Below are positions 1-7,073 of a stretch of 64,000 nt of DNA, in pieces. The notes under the pieces were generated by a model. That model was not told the DNA's origin and ran no database searches. It saw only the letters and a program-made list of their open reading frames with translations. Each line of letters opens with the position of its first letter. The stretch's first letter is position 1. The position numbers and the translations under genes were made by a program. This DNA comes from Candidatus Hydrogenedentota bacterium (GTDB lineage: Bacteria; Hydrogenedentota; Hydrogenedentia; Hydrogenedentales; SLHB01). The DNA lies in contig JADLHJ010000081.1 in NCBI GenBank assembly GCA_020848835.1, positions 81,721 to 145,720 on the forward strand, written 5' to 3'.

Positions 1-1269
1 TTCACGCTCTATGGCTTTGCCAACAACCAGGGAGTGGAGCGTCGTCTTGAAGTGGTTATCGGCGGATCCGATGTGAATGTCTGGCGCAATGCAATCTTCG
101 CTGGTTCGGGTCAGGCCGGTGGGCTGATCAATGGGAATGTCAGCATTCACGGTTCGGTGCACCTACTCGGTGATGCCACCGTATCAAACACGACCGTACT
201 CGCCGCGTTGGACATCAGCGGTACGAGTCTTATTCATAATAACTACGTGGGAATGCCTGCGTCGCTTTCGGGTCGCATTCCCGCGATCGCGCCGAAAAAC
301 GTAAACGGCGAAATGGTGCAAACGTTGAATGCGAAGCTGCGCGTGAAGCGTGGCCTAGTTGGCATGTCGGGTAACTCCGAAATTGGCGAGACCAACGTCA
401 CAGGCAACGCGTATAAGGAACTCATGGACGGTACGTATGTCACTGACGGCTGGACGGGTACTTCCGTAACGGACGACGGCGGGCGTGGCGATCCCACCAA
501 CGTGTACAGCGACAATGGCTGGGACAAATTGTACGACCTGGGTAATCGCGTGCATCTTCCAGTGATGAGCGATCCCTATGTCGAAGTGGGGACCGGCAAC
601 ACCTACACCGATCCTGATACGGGCTCGCTTTATACCTATGATTCGTATTGGACAAAGGTACTTGCGGCGACCGCATACAACGGCAACATGACCATTAAGG
701 CGAACCAGAATTTCTATTGGAACGCGCAGCGCCCGACTGACACCTACGCGATGGCAGGTAGCCGGCAATCGGGCGAGGACTATATCTATTTTAATGCGGC
801 TACAAACGTGATGGAGATCAGCGGCCAGGTGAAGGTGAATGGCAACTTCGCTATCGAACGCGGCGCTGGAAACGACAAGACGATTTCGTATACGGGGCGC
901 GCGGCGATACTGGTAAATGGCGATGCATCACTGGATACGAACCTGTATTCGCAGAACGCCAACGGCACGACGGCGAACAGCTTTCCGGTGAACAACATTT
1001 TCGGGATTATGACCACCGGCAATCTGACGATGGGCGTGAACTCGCAGTTGGAGTTGATGGGCGCGTTCTATGCCGCGCAGCAGATAAAGTCGCAGAAACA
1101 AACGATCGTGACTGGGACCTATGTTTCGAATTACTTCGACATGGGGACGAACGTGCCGGAGATCTATCAGGTGCCGACGCTGGCGGACAATTTGCCGACT
1201 GGGATGATTGGCGCCGGGCAGGTACTGGTGTTTTCACAGATATCATGGAGGGAGCTGGGGACTGCATGA
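1..1269 (+). CDS. Surface or pilus-associated protein, 5' end outside window
   Basis: The reading frame is open from base 1, so only the C-terminal 422 residues are seen. The sequence is rich in Gly, Asn, Thr and Ser and has hydrophobic beta-type repeats such as GGLINGNVSIHGSVHLLGD, a style seen in PilX-like or DUF-type proteins encoded next to type IV pilus genes and in secreted beta-helix proteins. No catalytic motif is recognised. The stop overlaps the next gene's start by four bases (ATGA at 1266-1269), so the two are probably translated together. Being a pilus accessory protein is an inference from composition. A GTG at 34 could be taken for a start, but the frame has no upstream stop in the window and no ribosome site stands before it. 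Confidence 0.6.
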   Translation, partial: FTLYGFANNQGVERRLEVVIGGSDVNVWRNAIFAGSGQAGGLINGNVSIHGSVHLLGDATVSNTTVLAALDISGTSLIHNNYVGMPASLSGRIPAIAPKNVNGEMVQTLNAKLRVKRGLVGMSGNSEIGETNVTGNAYKELMDGTYVTDGWTGTSVTDDGGRGDPTNVYSDNGWDKLYDLGNRVHLPVMSDPYVEVGTGNTYTDPDTGSLYTYDSYWTKVLAATAYNGNMTIKANQNFYWNAQRPTDTYAMAGSRQSGEDYIYFNAATNVMEISGQVKVNGNFAIERGAGNDKTISYTGRAAILVNGDASLDTNLYSQNANGTTANSFPVNNIFGIMTTGNLTMGVNSQLELMGAFYAAQQIKSQKQTIVTGTYVSNYFDMGTNVPEIYQVPTLADNLPTGMIGAGQVLVFSQISWRELGTA

Positions 1270-1925
1270 GCTCGGATTTCGCAAAACAAACGCTGGTTAA
1301 GAATTGGTATTTGTTCATCGTATTGATCGCATTCGTATTTGCTGCCTTATATCAATTTCTTGCTCCAAGGGAGGCGGTCGAAACGGATGCGGCGCAAATG
1401 CCGGGATCAGAAATGGCGCGTGTTCAGCGGACAGCGCCGACTGTCGCGCCGCGGGACCTTGTGGCAGATGAGCGGGCGAAGTTGCGCGAGGAGGCATTGA
1501 CAAAGATTCGGGAGAACGAAGCGGCACTTGCTGAACACCCCGAACCGGAGCGGGCGGCGGCGTTGGCTGCGGGAATCGGCAACATGTACTTTCAGCGGTT
1601 GCAGGATTATTCGGCAGCGGCGAGTCATTACGAGCGAGTATTGTCGGACTATCCAGAAGCGCCATTGAAGTATCAGACCTTTGTGCAGCTTGTGCAGTGT
1701 TACGAACATTTGAACGATCCAGACAAGCGCCGGGACACGCTGCGTCGCATGATGGAGGCCTTTCCGGAAGACTCTCAGCAGTACACGTACGCGTATCTGG
1801 AACTTTATGGACAAATGCCCGCCGCGCCGAAACCGACGGATACTGCCGTCGAGACGGCGGAGTCCGCCGAACAAGAGGCATCCGATCCGAGCACGGTGGT
1901 CGCGCAGGCTTCCGTCGCGCAGTAG
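1266..1925 (+). CDS. Membrane-anchored TPR-like protein
   Basis: 219 residues starting at the ATG that overlaps the upstream stop; an upstream in-frame start at 1245 would lie inside the previous gene and is less likely. An N-terminal hydrophobic segment (about residues 11-29, WYLFIVLIAFVFAALYQFL) acts as signal anchor. Residues about 85-180 hold two or three tetratricopeptide-like helical hairpins (IGNMYFQRLQDYSAAASHYE, then a YPEAPLKYQ stretch), similar to YfgM/BamD-type periplasmic TPR proteins. The C-terminus is an acidic, Ala/Glu/Thr-rich tail of low complexity. Overlap with the preceding gene suggests a shared assembly or scaffold role at the cell envelope; the partner is unknown. Confidence 0.7.
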   Translation: MSSDFAKQTLVKNWYLFIVLIAFVFAALYQFLAPREAVETDAAQMPGSEMARVQRTAPTVAPRDLVADERAKLREEALTKIRENEAALAEHPEPERAAALAAGIGNMYFQRLQDYSAAASHYERVLSDYPEAPLKYQTFVQLVQCYEHLNDPDKRRDTLRRMMEAFPEDSQQYTYAYLELYGQMPAAPKPTDTAVETAESAEQEASDPSTVVAQASVAQ

Positions 1926-2427
1926 CACTCCACGCGTCCTACCTCCATTTCTGTCGTTACCGTTCGGTGCAATCTTGCCGTTAGCACGATGACAGGCCGC
2001 AGGGTGGGGACTCATCCGGTCGTGCTGCTGCGGTGCTGAACACTTCCTAACTATTTGCCTACCGCATTGCACTCGGAGGGGGAGTCGGTAGCCAGGAGGC
2101 AGGAGCGGGTGGCAGTCAGCCAAGGGGTGTTGGAATTTTCTTTTTTGACGATTCAAGGGGGTGTGTTGGGCGAGAGTCGATTCGTAAGTTGTTATTTATC
2201 ATAGGTGCGTCCTCTCTTGTGTTGCTTTGGGAGGAGGGGGTGTAAGGGGGGTGCAGGTCGGCTGCGGGGTGTCGGGTGTTTGACTCGCGGCTTGGGTGGG
2301 GTCGGCTTTTCATCGTCGCTTTCTTTCCGTATTCGAGGCTTGGACCGCGGGTGGGGCCGCGTCCAGTCGCGGGCTGCGGTGCTGATCACTTCCTATCTAT
2401 TAGCCCACGGCGTTGCATTGGGGAAAG

Positions 2428-2469
2428 GAGTCAGGAGACAGGAGTCAGAAGTCAGAAGTCGGGAGTCAG
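2428..2469. repeat. Heptamer tandem repeat, six units
   Basis: Six consecutive 7-mers following the pattern (g/a)agtcag: gagtcag, gagacag, gagtcag, aagtcag, aagtcgg, gagtcag. This resembles the short tandemly repeated repetitive (STRR) heptamers known from cyanobacteria and other large environmental genomes. Confidence 0.85.
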
Positions 2470-2501
2470 AACATAGGATTGCGAAGTTTGGAGAAGCGGG
2501 C

Positions 2502-2587
2502 GCGCGGTGGGGTGGGGTCCGCGGGGGCTTCTATCTATTTGCCCAGGGCGTTGCATCCCCCTTCGCGTAAAGCTCGGGAGGACAGGC
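2502..2587. repeat. 86-bp interspersed repeat, copy 1
   Basis: Nearly identical to 2941-3026 (only a handful of mismatches). The conserved core reads 'ctatctatttgcccagggcg' followed by 'ttgcatc' and 'ttcgcgtaaagctc'. No inverted repeats or transposase are attached. Confidence 0.85.
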
Positions 2588-2786
2588 ATTTTTTGACCGC
2601 GGATCTTTCTTCGCCGAGGCTATTGAGGACGTGTTCGCGCGGTGGTCGTGGATCGGGGTTTGGGAAACAAGGGGGTCTTTGTTGACGGCGGCGGGTATAG
2701 ATGCGACCACATCCTCTCGTGACCGAGTACGGTCACTGTCGGCAGTGGATTGCACAGATGACACAGATTCTAAACGCGGGAGTTAC

Positions 2787-2807
2787 GAGTCAGAAGACAG
2801 AAGTCAG
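2787..2807. repeat. Heptamer tandem repeat, three units
   Basis: Three units (gagtcag, aagacag, aagtcag) of the same heptamer family as 2428-2469. Confidence 0.7.
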
Positions 2808-2940
2808 GATTTCTAAGAAGCGGGCGGGGTGAATGGTTGGGACAAGGAACAAAGCGGAGCTTCCTCCTTCGCAGCGCTTCGGAGGACAGGTTTTCAAGAG
2901 CGCGTTACCAAGCCGGAGCTAGGTAACGAGTTTACGCGGC

Positions 2941-3026
2941 GCGCGATGGGGTGGTGTCCGCGGGGGCTTCTATCTATTTGCCCAGGGCGTTGCATCCTCC
3001 TTCGCGTAAAGCTCCGGAGGACAGGC
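2941..3026. repeat. 86-bp interspersed repeat, copy 2
   Basis: Second copy of the repeat at 2502-2587, same orientation, 439 bp downstream. It sits just beyond the 3' end of the minus-strand gene at 3100-3936. Confidence 0.85.
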
Positions 3027-3099
3027 CAACGGGCTTAGCATTCGGTCAGACAATCCGTAGTTGGCGCGGGCGATAGAGAACGCGAAAAAACAGAAGTGA

Positions 3100-3936
3100 C
3101 TAAGGTAGGACTGTTGGGTGATTTGAATTTGTCGGGCCAAATAGCTCAGTACCATTCTCTACAAGCGTCTTAATTGTTTGCAGATTTGCTTGAGATGCCT
3201 CTACGCTCGAAATTGTAAAATATTTTTTGTCGGCGGCGTCCTTTGCAGACCCTCCAAGCGCATAGATTCGCTTTTCGTCGAACACAATCCATCTGTCATG
3301 TAAGGATGTGTTAAGAACCAGCCTGTAGAGTTCGGGGCCGCGTTCTGACGCGAAAAGTTCCGACACAGCTAAGAACTGCTTCCAACGTATTTTGTCGCGT
3401 GTGGAACAACTGGCAATAGGCTCACAGGTAACCAGAGTAATTGCAGCATTAGCGCGAACATTCGACAAGTACCTATGGAATATACTCGAATCAAAATATG
3501 GATCAAGCCATCTGAGTGTAGTCAATGCATCAGTCTCACAAAGGGCGACCAGCTTGGTGTAAGCTGTGAACGGGCTACCTGCTTCTAAAATCACCGAAGT
3601 GCGAGGTACCGGGATCATGTCAATAGCAGAACGGGCTGAATTCATGTATTTTAAAATTACAGCTTCGGTCGAGACTTTCTCTATCGTCTCGTAGGCCATC
3701 TGGTTCAATGCAACTTGGAATAGTTGGGTTTGCAATAGGTAATCATGGTCTTTTTCTCCTTTAGCAAAATTTAGGAACTCATCACTTAGCTTCCGAAATT
3801 CAGCACAATATCTCGCATGAACTTGTGCTTTCTCTTGTTCATCGTAAGCGCCGAGATTTTTCACCATCGAAAGAAGCGGCCCGAACAATGCGCCAAGCTT
3901 AATGTATAAATCATGTTTTTGTCGCAAACGATCCAA
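3100..3936 (-). CDS. PLD-like (HKD-type) domain protein
   Basis: 278 residues. The N-terminal 110 residues are helical and unrecognised. The C-terminal part looks like one phospholipase D-superfamily domain: an aromatic/acidic strand LRWLDPYFDSSIF (about 140-152), then the signature LHDRWIVFDEKRIYALGGSA (about 220-239), which has the spacing of an HxK motif with Arg in place of Lys, followed by KD. Such single-HKD proteins dimerise to form the active site; family members include nucleases and several phage-defence effectors. The gene stands alone between repeats, is visibly more AT-rich than the flanking DNA and its nearest neighbour is a transposase, which suggests horizontal arrival. Function as a nuclease or defence effector is inference. 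Confidence 0.6.
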   Translation of the reverse strand: MDRLRQKHDLYIKLGALFGPLLSMVKNLGAYDEQEKAQVHARYCAEFRKLSDEFLNFAKGEKDHDYLLQTQLFQVALNQMAYETIEKVSTEAVILKYMNSARSAIDMIPVPRTSVILEAGSPFTAYTKLVALCETDALTTLRWLDPYFDSSIFHRYLSNVRANAAITLVTCEPIASCSTRDKIRWKQFLAVSELFASERGPELYRLVLNTSLHDRWIVFDEKRIYALGGSAKDAADKKYFTISSVEASQANLQTIKTLVENGTELFGPTNSNHPTVLP

Positions 3937-4533
3937 GCTAACAACTCCTATAGAGCGGCACGCAAATTCTAGCGCGAAAGCATATCACGTCACCGGGTCA
4001 AAGCCTCTTACAATCTAGGCCGCGCTTGCTATACAACAGACAAGTCGGCGGCGCGCGCAACTCTATCGAGTTCGGGAGCGGTCGAGACTCTCCATGAGAG
4101 ACGGCACAAAGGGCCGCTTAACGTCAAACAGGTTTACAAGCAACCACGGGTTACCGCTGCCCTTTCGCGTTCTGCAGCTTGATTAGAGACCTATGACCTT
4201 CCCAGTAGATAGGAACCTGGGCGAGCATGAGATTCTAGGCTTGTGACTCTAGTGTGTTTTCGTGTTCCCAAGGTGTTCCCACGGTAGACCCGGCTACGTC
4301 GAAGCGCCATCGCCCGGTCAACCCTGGGCTGCGCGCGGTAATCCCTTCGGGATATTGAGGTCGATTCTGAAGAATTTGGAATCATTAGGCCTTGGCGTGC
4401 GCGTGCCAAGAAAACACATGTTTTAGTTTTGTAGCGTCTCACTTTACATGAAGTCCGTAACTTTATCCGGGGTGGGAATTTCGCACGACGCCCTGCATAG
4501 CGTCCGCAGTGCTTTATCGTCCAGCGTGGATCA
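3937..4533. other. Intergenic region with REP-like repeat
   Basis: No credible gene. It contains the left REP-like copy (4283-4356) and otherwise unremarkable sequence; frames on either strand lack starts with ribosome sites. Confidence 0.6.
4283..4356 (+). repeat. REP-like repeat flanking transposase, copy 1
   Basis: About 73 bp: 'ggtagacccg' .. 'cgtcgaagcg' .. 'ggtcaaccctgggctgcgcg' .. 'aatcccttcgggatat'. The last part is self-complementary (atcccttcgggat hairpin). It is repeated directly at 5328-5400 and inverted at 5049-5124. Confidence 0.8.
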
Positions 4534-4989
4534 TTAATCCCAGACGTATTTTTCGTCCCATTCGATTTCGTGTTTTTGGAGTAGGTCGCGGAATTCATCT
4601 TGGAAGGTTTGTTTTTGGTGATGGGTTTCCTGGTGGGCAATGTATCGTTCGACGTGGGCGATATTGGAGTGGCTCACGGAGAAGGCGCCGTAGCCGTATT
4701 GCCATTGGAATTCATGGAGGGCGGGGTCAATTTCTTTTGCCCATGCGCTGGATGCGCGTTTCATTTCTTTGATCCAATCCGCGATGGTGATGGTTCGCGT
4801 GAGGCGAGTGAGAATGTGCACGTGGTCTTCGACGCCGACGACGATGATTGGGGTGCAGGCGTGGTTAGTGGAGACACCGCCGATATATTCGAACATGCGC
4901 GTGCGGAGTGTGGGGTTTTGGAGAAATGGGGCGCGTTCCTTCGTGGACCATGTCGCATGAATGTAGATAGCGGATAATGATTGCGACAT
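4534..4989 (-). mobile_element. tnpA: IS200/IS605-type Y1 transposase (REP-associated, RAYT-like)
   Basis: 151-residue HUH single-strand transposase of the Transposase_17 (PF01797) family. Visible features are the opening SLSAIYIHATWSTKERAPF, the HUH metal-binding motif in VEDHVHIL (about residue 56), and a C-terminal helix with tyrosine (HVERYIAHQETHH) that should carry the catalytic Tyr. I chose the ATG at 4989 because an AGGAGG-like site (cctcc on the plus strand at 4996-5000) precedes it. The gene is flanked by REP-like repeats at 4283-4356, 5049-5124 (inverted) and 5328-5400, the usual signature of a RAYT that mobilises or processes REP elements rather than a full insertion sequence. No TnpB partner is present. 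The length and motifs are intact, so it may be active. Confidence 0.85.
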
Positions 4990-5048
4990 GATTGTCCTCC
5001 AGTGCGTTGCAGTGCATCCCAGGAATTTCAAGCAAGGTCATCGCGCGT

Positions 5049-5124
5049 ATTTATCCCGAAGGGATTGTTGCGTGCAGCCTAGGGTTGGGCCGCCCTAGTC
5101 GCCGCGACGAAGGCGGGCCTACCC
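5049..5124 (-). repeat. REP-like repeat, inverted copy
   Basis: Reverse complement of the 4283-4356 element with moderate divergence: plus strand begins 'tatcccgaagggattgttgc' and continues through 'agcctagggttggg' to 'gcgggcctaccc'. Together with copy 1 it brackets the transposase as an imperfect inverted repeat. Confidence 0.75.
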
Positions 5125-5280
5125 TAGGTGGGTGGCCGTCATTGAATATACCCGGAAAGGGTTGTTGCGTATTGTGGGTACGCGTGAGCAAGTCGGCGTG
5201 TGGCATGACAGTGCATCGTCAGGCCCGCGTATTGCGGGCACCACGATTGAAGTCGGTCTATCGCACTCCTCAGGTTTCAG

Positions 5281-5297
5281 CAACCCTTACAGGGTTG
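5281..5297. repeat. Short hairpin
   Basis: caaccct-tac-agggttg: a perfect 7-bp stem with a 3-nt loop, just before REP-like copy 3. Confidence 0.6.
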
Positions 5298-5327
5298 AAG
5301 AGGAGGGGTTTGGGTGCGGTTACCCAG

Positions 5328-5400
5328 GGTAGACCCGTCTGCGTCGAAGCGACTCCGCCGGGTCAACCCTGGGCTGCGCGCGGTAATCCCTTCGGGATAT
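5328..5400 (+). repeat. REP-like repeat, copy 3
   Basis: Direct repeat of 4283-4356, with the 3' half (ggtcaaccctgggctgcgcg then cggtaatcccttcgggatat) identical. It lies about 340 bp beyond the transposase start. Confidence 0.8.
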
Positions 5401-5536
5401 AGAGACGCTCGCTCAGGAAAGACATTCACTCGGGAGACACTTTCATTCGGGAGAGACTTTCGGATAGAAAAGTCCCTCGTTCAGGTTGAGACGTTGGGTC
5501 GTTGCCTTTCCCCCCGAGGACCGCTTACAGAGATCA

Positions 5537-5566
5537 TTGACAACCCGACTATTCATCAGGCATACT
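5537..5566 (+). promoter_or_regulatory. Sigma70-type promoter of rex
   Basis: A perfect TTGACA at 5537-5542, an 18-bp spacer and CATACT at 5561-5566 (4 of 6 matches to TATAAT). Transcription would start around 5573, inside the Rex operator. Confidence 0.7.
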
Positions 5567-5568
5567 TA

Positions 5569-5586
5569 TTGTGAAATATTTCACAG
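5569..5586 (+). promoter_or_regulatory. Rex operator
   Basis: ttgtgaaatatttcacag matches the Rex consensus TTGTGAA-N4-TTCACAA at every position except the last base. It begins two bases after the -10 box, so bound Rex would block transcription start: autorepression relieved by high NADH/NAD+. Confidence 0.9.
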
Positions 5587-5624
5587 CGTTACTTGTTTCA
5601 CGGTGCGCTGTGGTGAGTAAAACA

Positions 5625-6290
5625 ATGTTTTCTTTGCCTGTTATATCGGAGAAGACGGTGGCGCGGTTGGCGCTTTACCGGCGGCTTTTGGGGGACTTGT
5701 TAAGTCAAGGGCGGAGAAGCATTTATTCGCATGAGTTGGCGGCCTTGGCGAAGGGATCGGCGGCGCAGGTGCGGCGGGACTTGATGGCGGTTGGGTATGA
5801 GGGGAGTCCTGCGCGGGGGTATTCGGTTGAGGATTTGATTGGGGCGCTTTCGCGGCTTTTGGATCATCCGGCCACGCAGAAGGTGGCGCTTGTGGGGGTG
5901 GGCAATCTGGGGCGTGCCCTCCTTTCTTATTTTGCGGGGCGTGGTTCGCAGTACAGCGTGGCGGCGGCGTTTGACGCGGACCCGGGGAAGGTGGGTCTTG
6001 CGGTGAACGGGTGTCCGGTGTATGGGCCGGATCGGTTGGCGGAGGTGATCGAGCGCGAGGGAATCGAGGTGGCGATGGTTGCGGTGCCGGCTGGGGAGGC
6101 GGCGCGGACGGTGCATGACCTTTGCACGGCGGGTATCACGGGGATTTTGAATTTTGCGCCGGTGCGGGTCTGGGTGCCGGAGGGGGTTTATATCGAGTAT
6201 TTGGACATGAGCATGTCGTTGGAGCGGGTGGCGTTTTTTGCGCGGTCGAAGCGGCGGACGTCACAGCAAGATAGCGCGTTGGCGAAATAG
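5625..6290 (+). CDS. rex: Redox-sensing transcriptional repressor Rex
   Basis: 221 residues. Residues about 5-65 form the winged-helix DNA-binding domain (VISEKTVARLALYRRLL and the AAQVRRDLMAVG recognition helix); residues about 75-210 form a Rossmann NAD(H)-binding domain with VALVGVGNLGRALLSYF, the domain-swap C-terminal helix follows. Rex binds DNA when NAD+ dominates and leaves when NADH rises, usually controlling fermentative and hydrogenase genes. A GTG at 5571 would add 18 residues but lies inside the Rex operator, so I use the ATG at 5625. The hydrogenase cluster starts 274 bp downstream on the same strand, so Rex probably controls it, although I saw no second full operator immediately before that cluster. 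Confidence 0.93.
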   Translation: MFSLPVISEKTVARLALYRRLLGDLLSQGRRSIYSHELAALAKGSAAQVRRDLMAVGYEGSPARGYSVEDLIGALSRLLDHPATQKVALVGVGNLGRALLSYFAGRGSQYSVAAAFDADPGKVGLAVNGCPVYGPDRLAEVIEREGIEVAMVAVPAGEAARTVHDLCTAGITGILNFAPVRVWVPEGVYIEYLDMSMSLERVAFFARSKRRTSQQDSALAK

Positions 6291-6373
6291 CGATTCGTGA
6301 GTAGCGAGTAGCGAAGTAGTTAGTAGAGAGAATGAGACGAATGTGGAATGACGAGTATGAGGGGGAGAATGTG

Positions 6374-6500
6374 AATCATGGGCGGGACGCTTCTGGCCCT
6401 TTGGGAACACGTGAATGAGAATGCAAATCACGGGCGGGACGCCCGTGCTCATTTGGGAATGAATTCTAATCACGGGCGGGACGCCCGTGCTCCTTTTGGG
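6374..6500 (+). repeat. Three tandem GC-rich repeat units
   Basis: Three imperfect copies (about 42 to 52 bp apart) of 'aatcacgggcgggacgcccg' + 'tgctcatttggg' at 6374, 6426 and 6468. Each contains an inverted repeat (cacgggcg .. cgcccgtg) that can form a hairpin. They lie between rex and the hydrogenase genes and may end the rex transcript. Confidence 0.75.
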
Positions 6501-6563
6501 GGCGCGAACACTCGAGTAGATTCATAACTTGTATAAACGGCGTCGTGATATGGGGGACAAATC

Positions 6564-7073
6564 ATGGCATCTGGTCAGCAACGGAAGGAACGGGAGCAGG
6601 CCGCGATCGACGCGGTGCTTGCCGAGCATAAGGGGGCGCATCGGGATTCGCTGATCCCTATCTTGCAGCACATGCAGGAGCGCGTGGGGTATTTGTCTGT
6701 CGCCGCGGTGCGGAGCATTGCGCATCATCTTCATCTTCCCGCGAGCAAGGTCTATGGCGTCGCGACTTTTTACAACCAATTTCGTTTCATGCCGAAGGGG
6801 AAGTATCACGTGCAGGTGTGCCGGGGGACGGCGTGTCACGTGAAGGGGTCGTTGGCGACGTTGGACGCGGTGCGTCAGGAGCTTGGCGTGGAGCCGGGCG
6901 AGACGAGCAAGAATGGCGCGTACAGCATCGAGGTGGTGGCGTGCATGGGGGCTTGTGGGTTGGCGCCGCTGGTGTGTGTGAATGGGACGTTTTATGCGGA
7001 CATGACGCCGAAGAAGGTGCGCGCGTTGTTGGAAGAGCAGCGGGAAAGGCAGGCGGCACATGAAGCGCGATAG
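6564..7073 (+). CDS. hydC: [FeFe] hydrogenase NuoE-like subunit (HydC/HndA)
   Basis: 169 residues of the 24-kDa NADH dehydrogenase (NuoE) family: a helical N-terminus (SLIPILQHMQERVGYL) followed by a thioredoxin-like [2Fe-2S] domain with the four ligands in CRGTACHVKG (two Cys) and CMGACGLAP (two Cys). In trimeric bifurcating hydrogenases this subunit passes electrons between the flavin of the NuoF-like subunit and the hydrogenase. A GGGGG site stands upstream of the ATG. Its end overlaps the next gene by 14 bases, so translation is coupled. The combination NuoE-NuoF-HydA identifies an electron-bifurcating or NAD(P)-linked enzyme rather than complex I. Confidence 0.92.
   Translation: MASGQQRKEREQAAIDAVLAEHKGAHRDSLIPILQHMQERVGYLSVAAVRSIAHHLHLPASKVYGVATFYNQFRFMPKGKYHVQVCRGTACHVKGSLATLDAVRQELGVEPGETSKNGAYSIEVVACMGACGLAPLVCVNGTFYADMTPKKVRALLEEQRERQAAHEAR

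Larger units (their letters stand above)
1926..3099. other. Gene-free repeat-rich intergenic region
   Basis: About 1.2 kb without a credible gene: reading frames here are short, lack ribosome sites and have no protein-like composition. It holds heptamer repeats (2428-2469, 2787-2807), an 86-bp repeat in two copies (2502-2587, 2941-3026), and two degenerate relatives of that repeat's core near 2040-2075 and 2388-2425 (a 'cttcctatctattagccc..cgttgcat' type string). Confidence 0.7.

Noticed and set aside
2428..2469. CRISPR or VNTR coding repeat
   Set aside because: Seven-base period without spacers and no frame through it looks coding.
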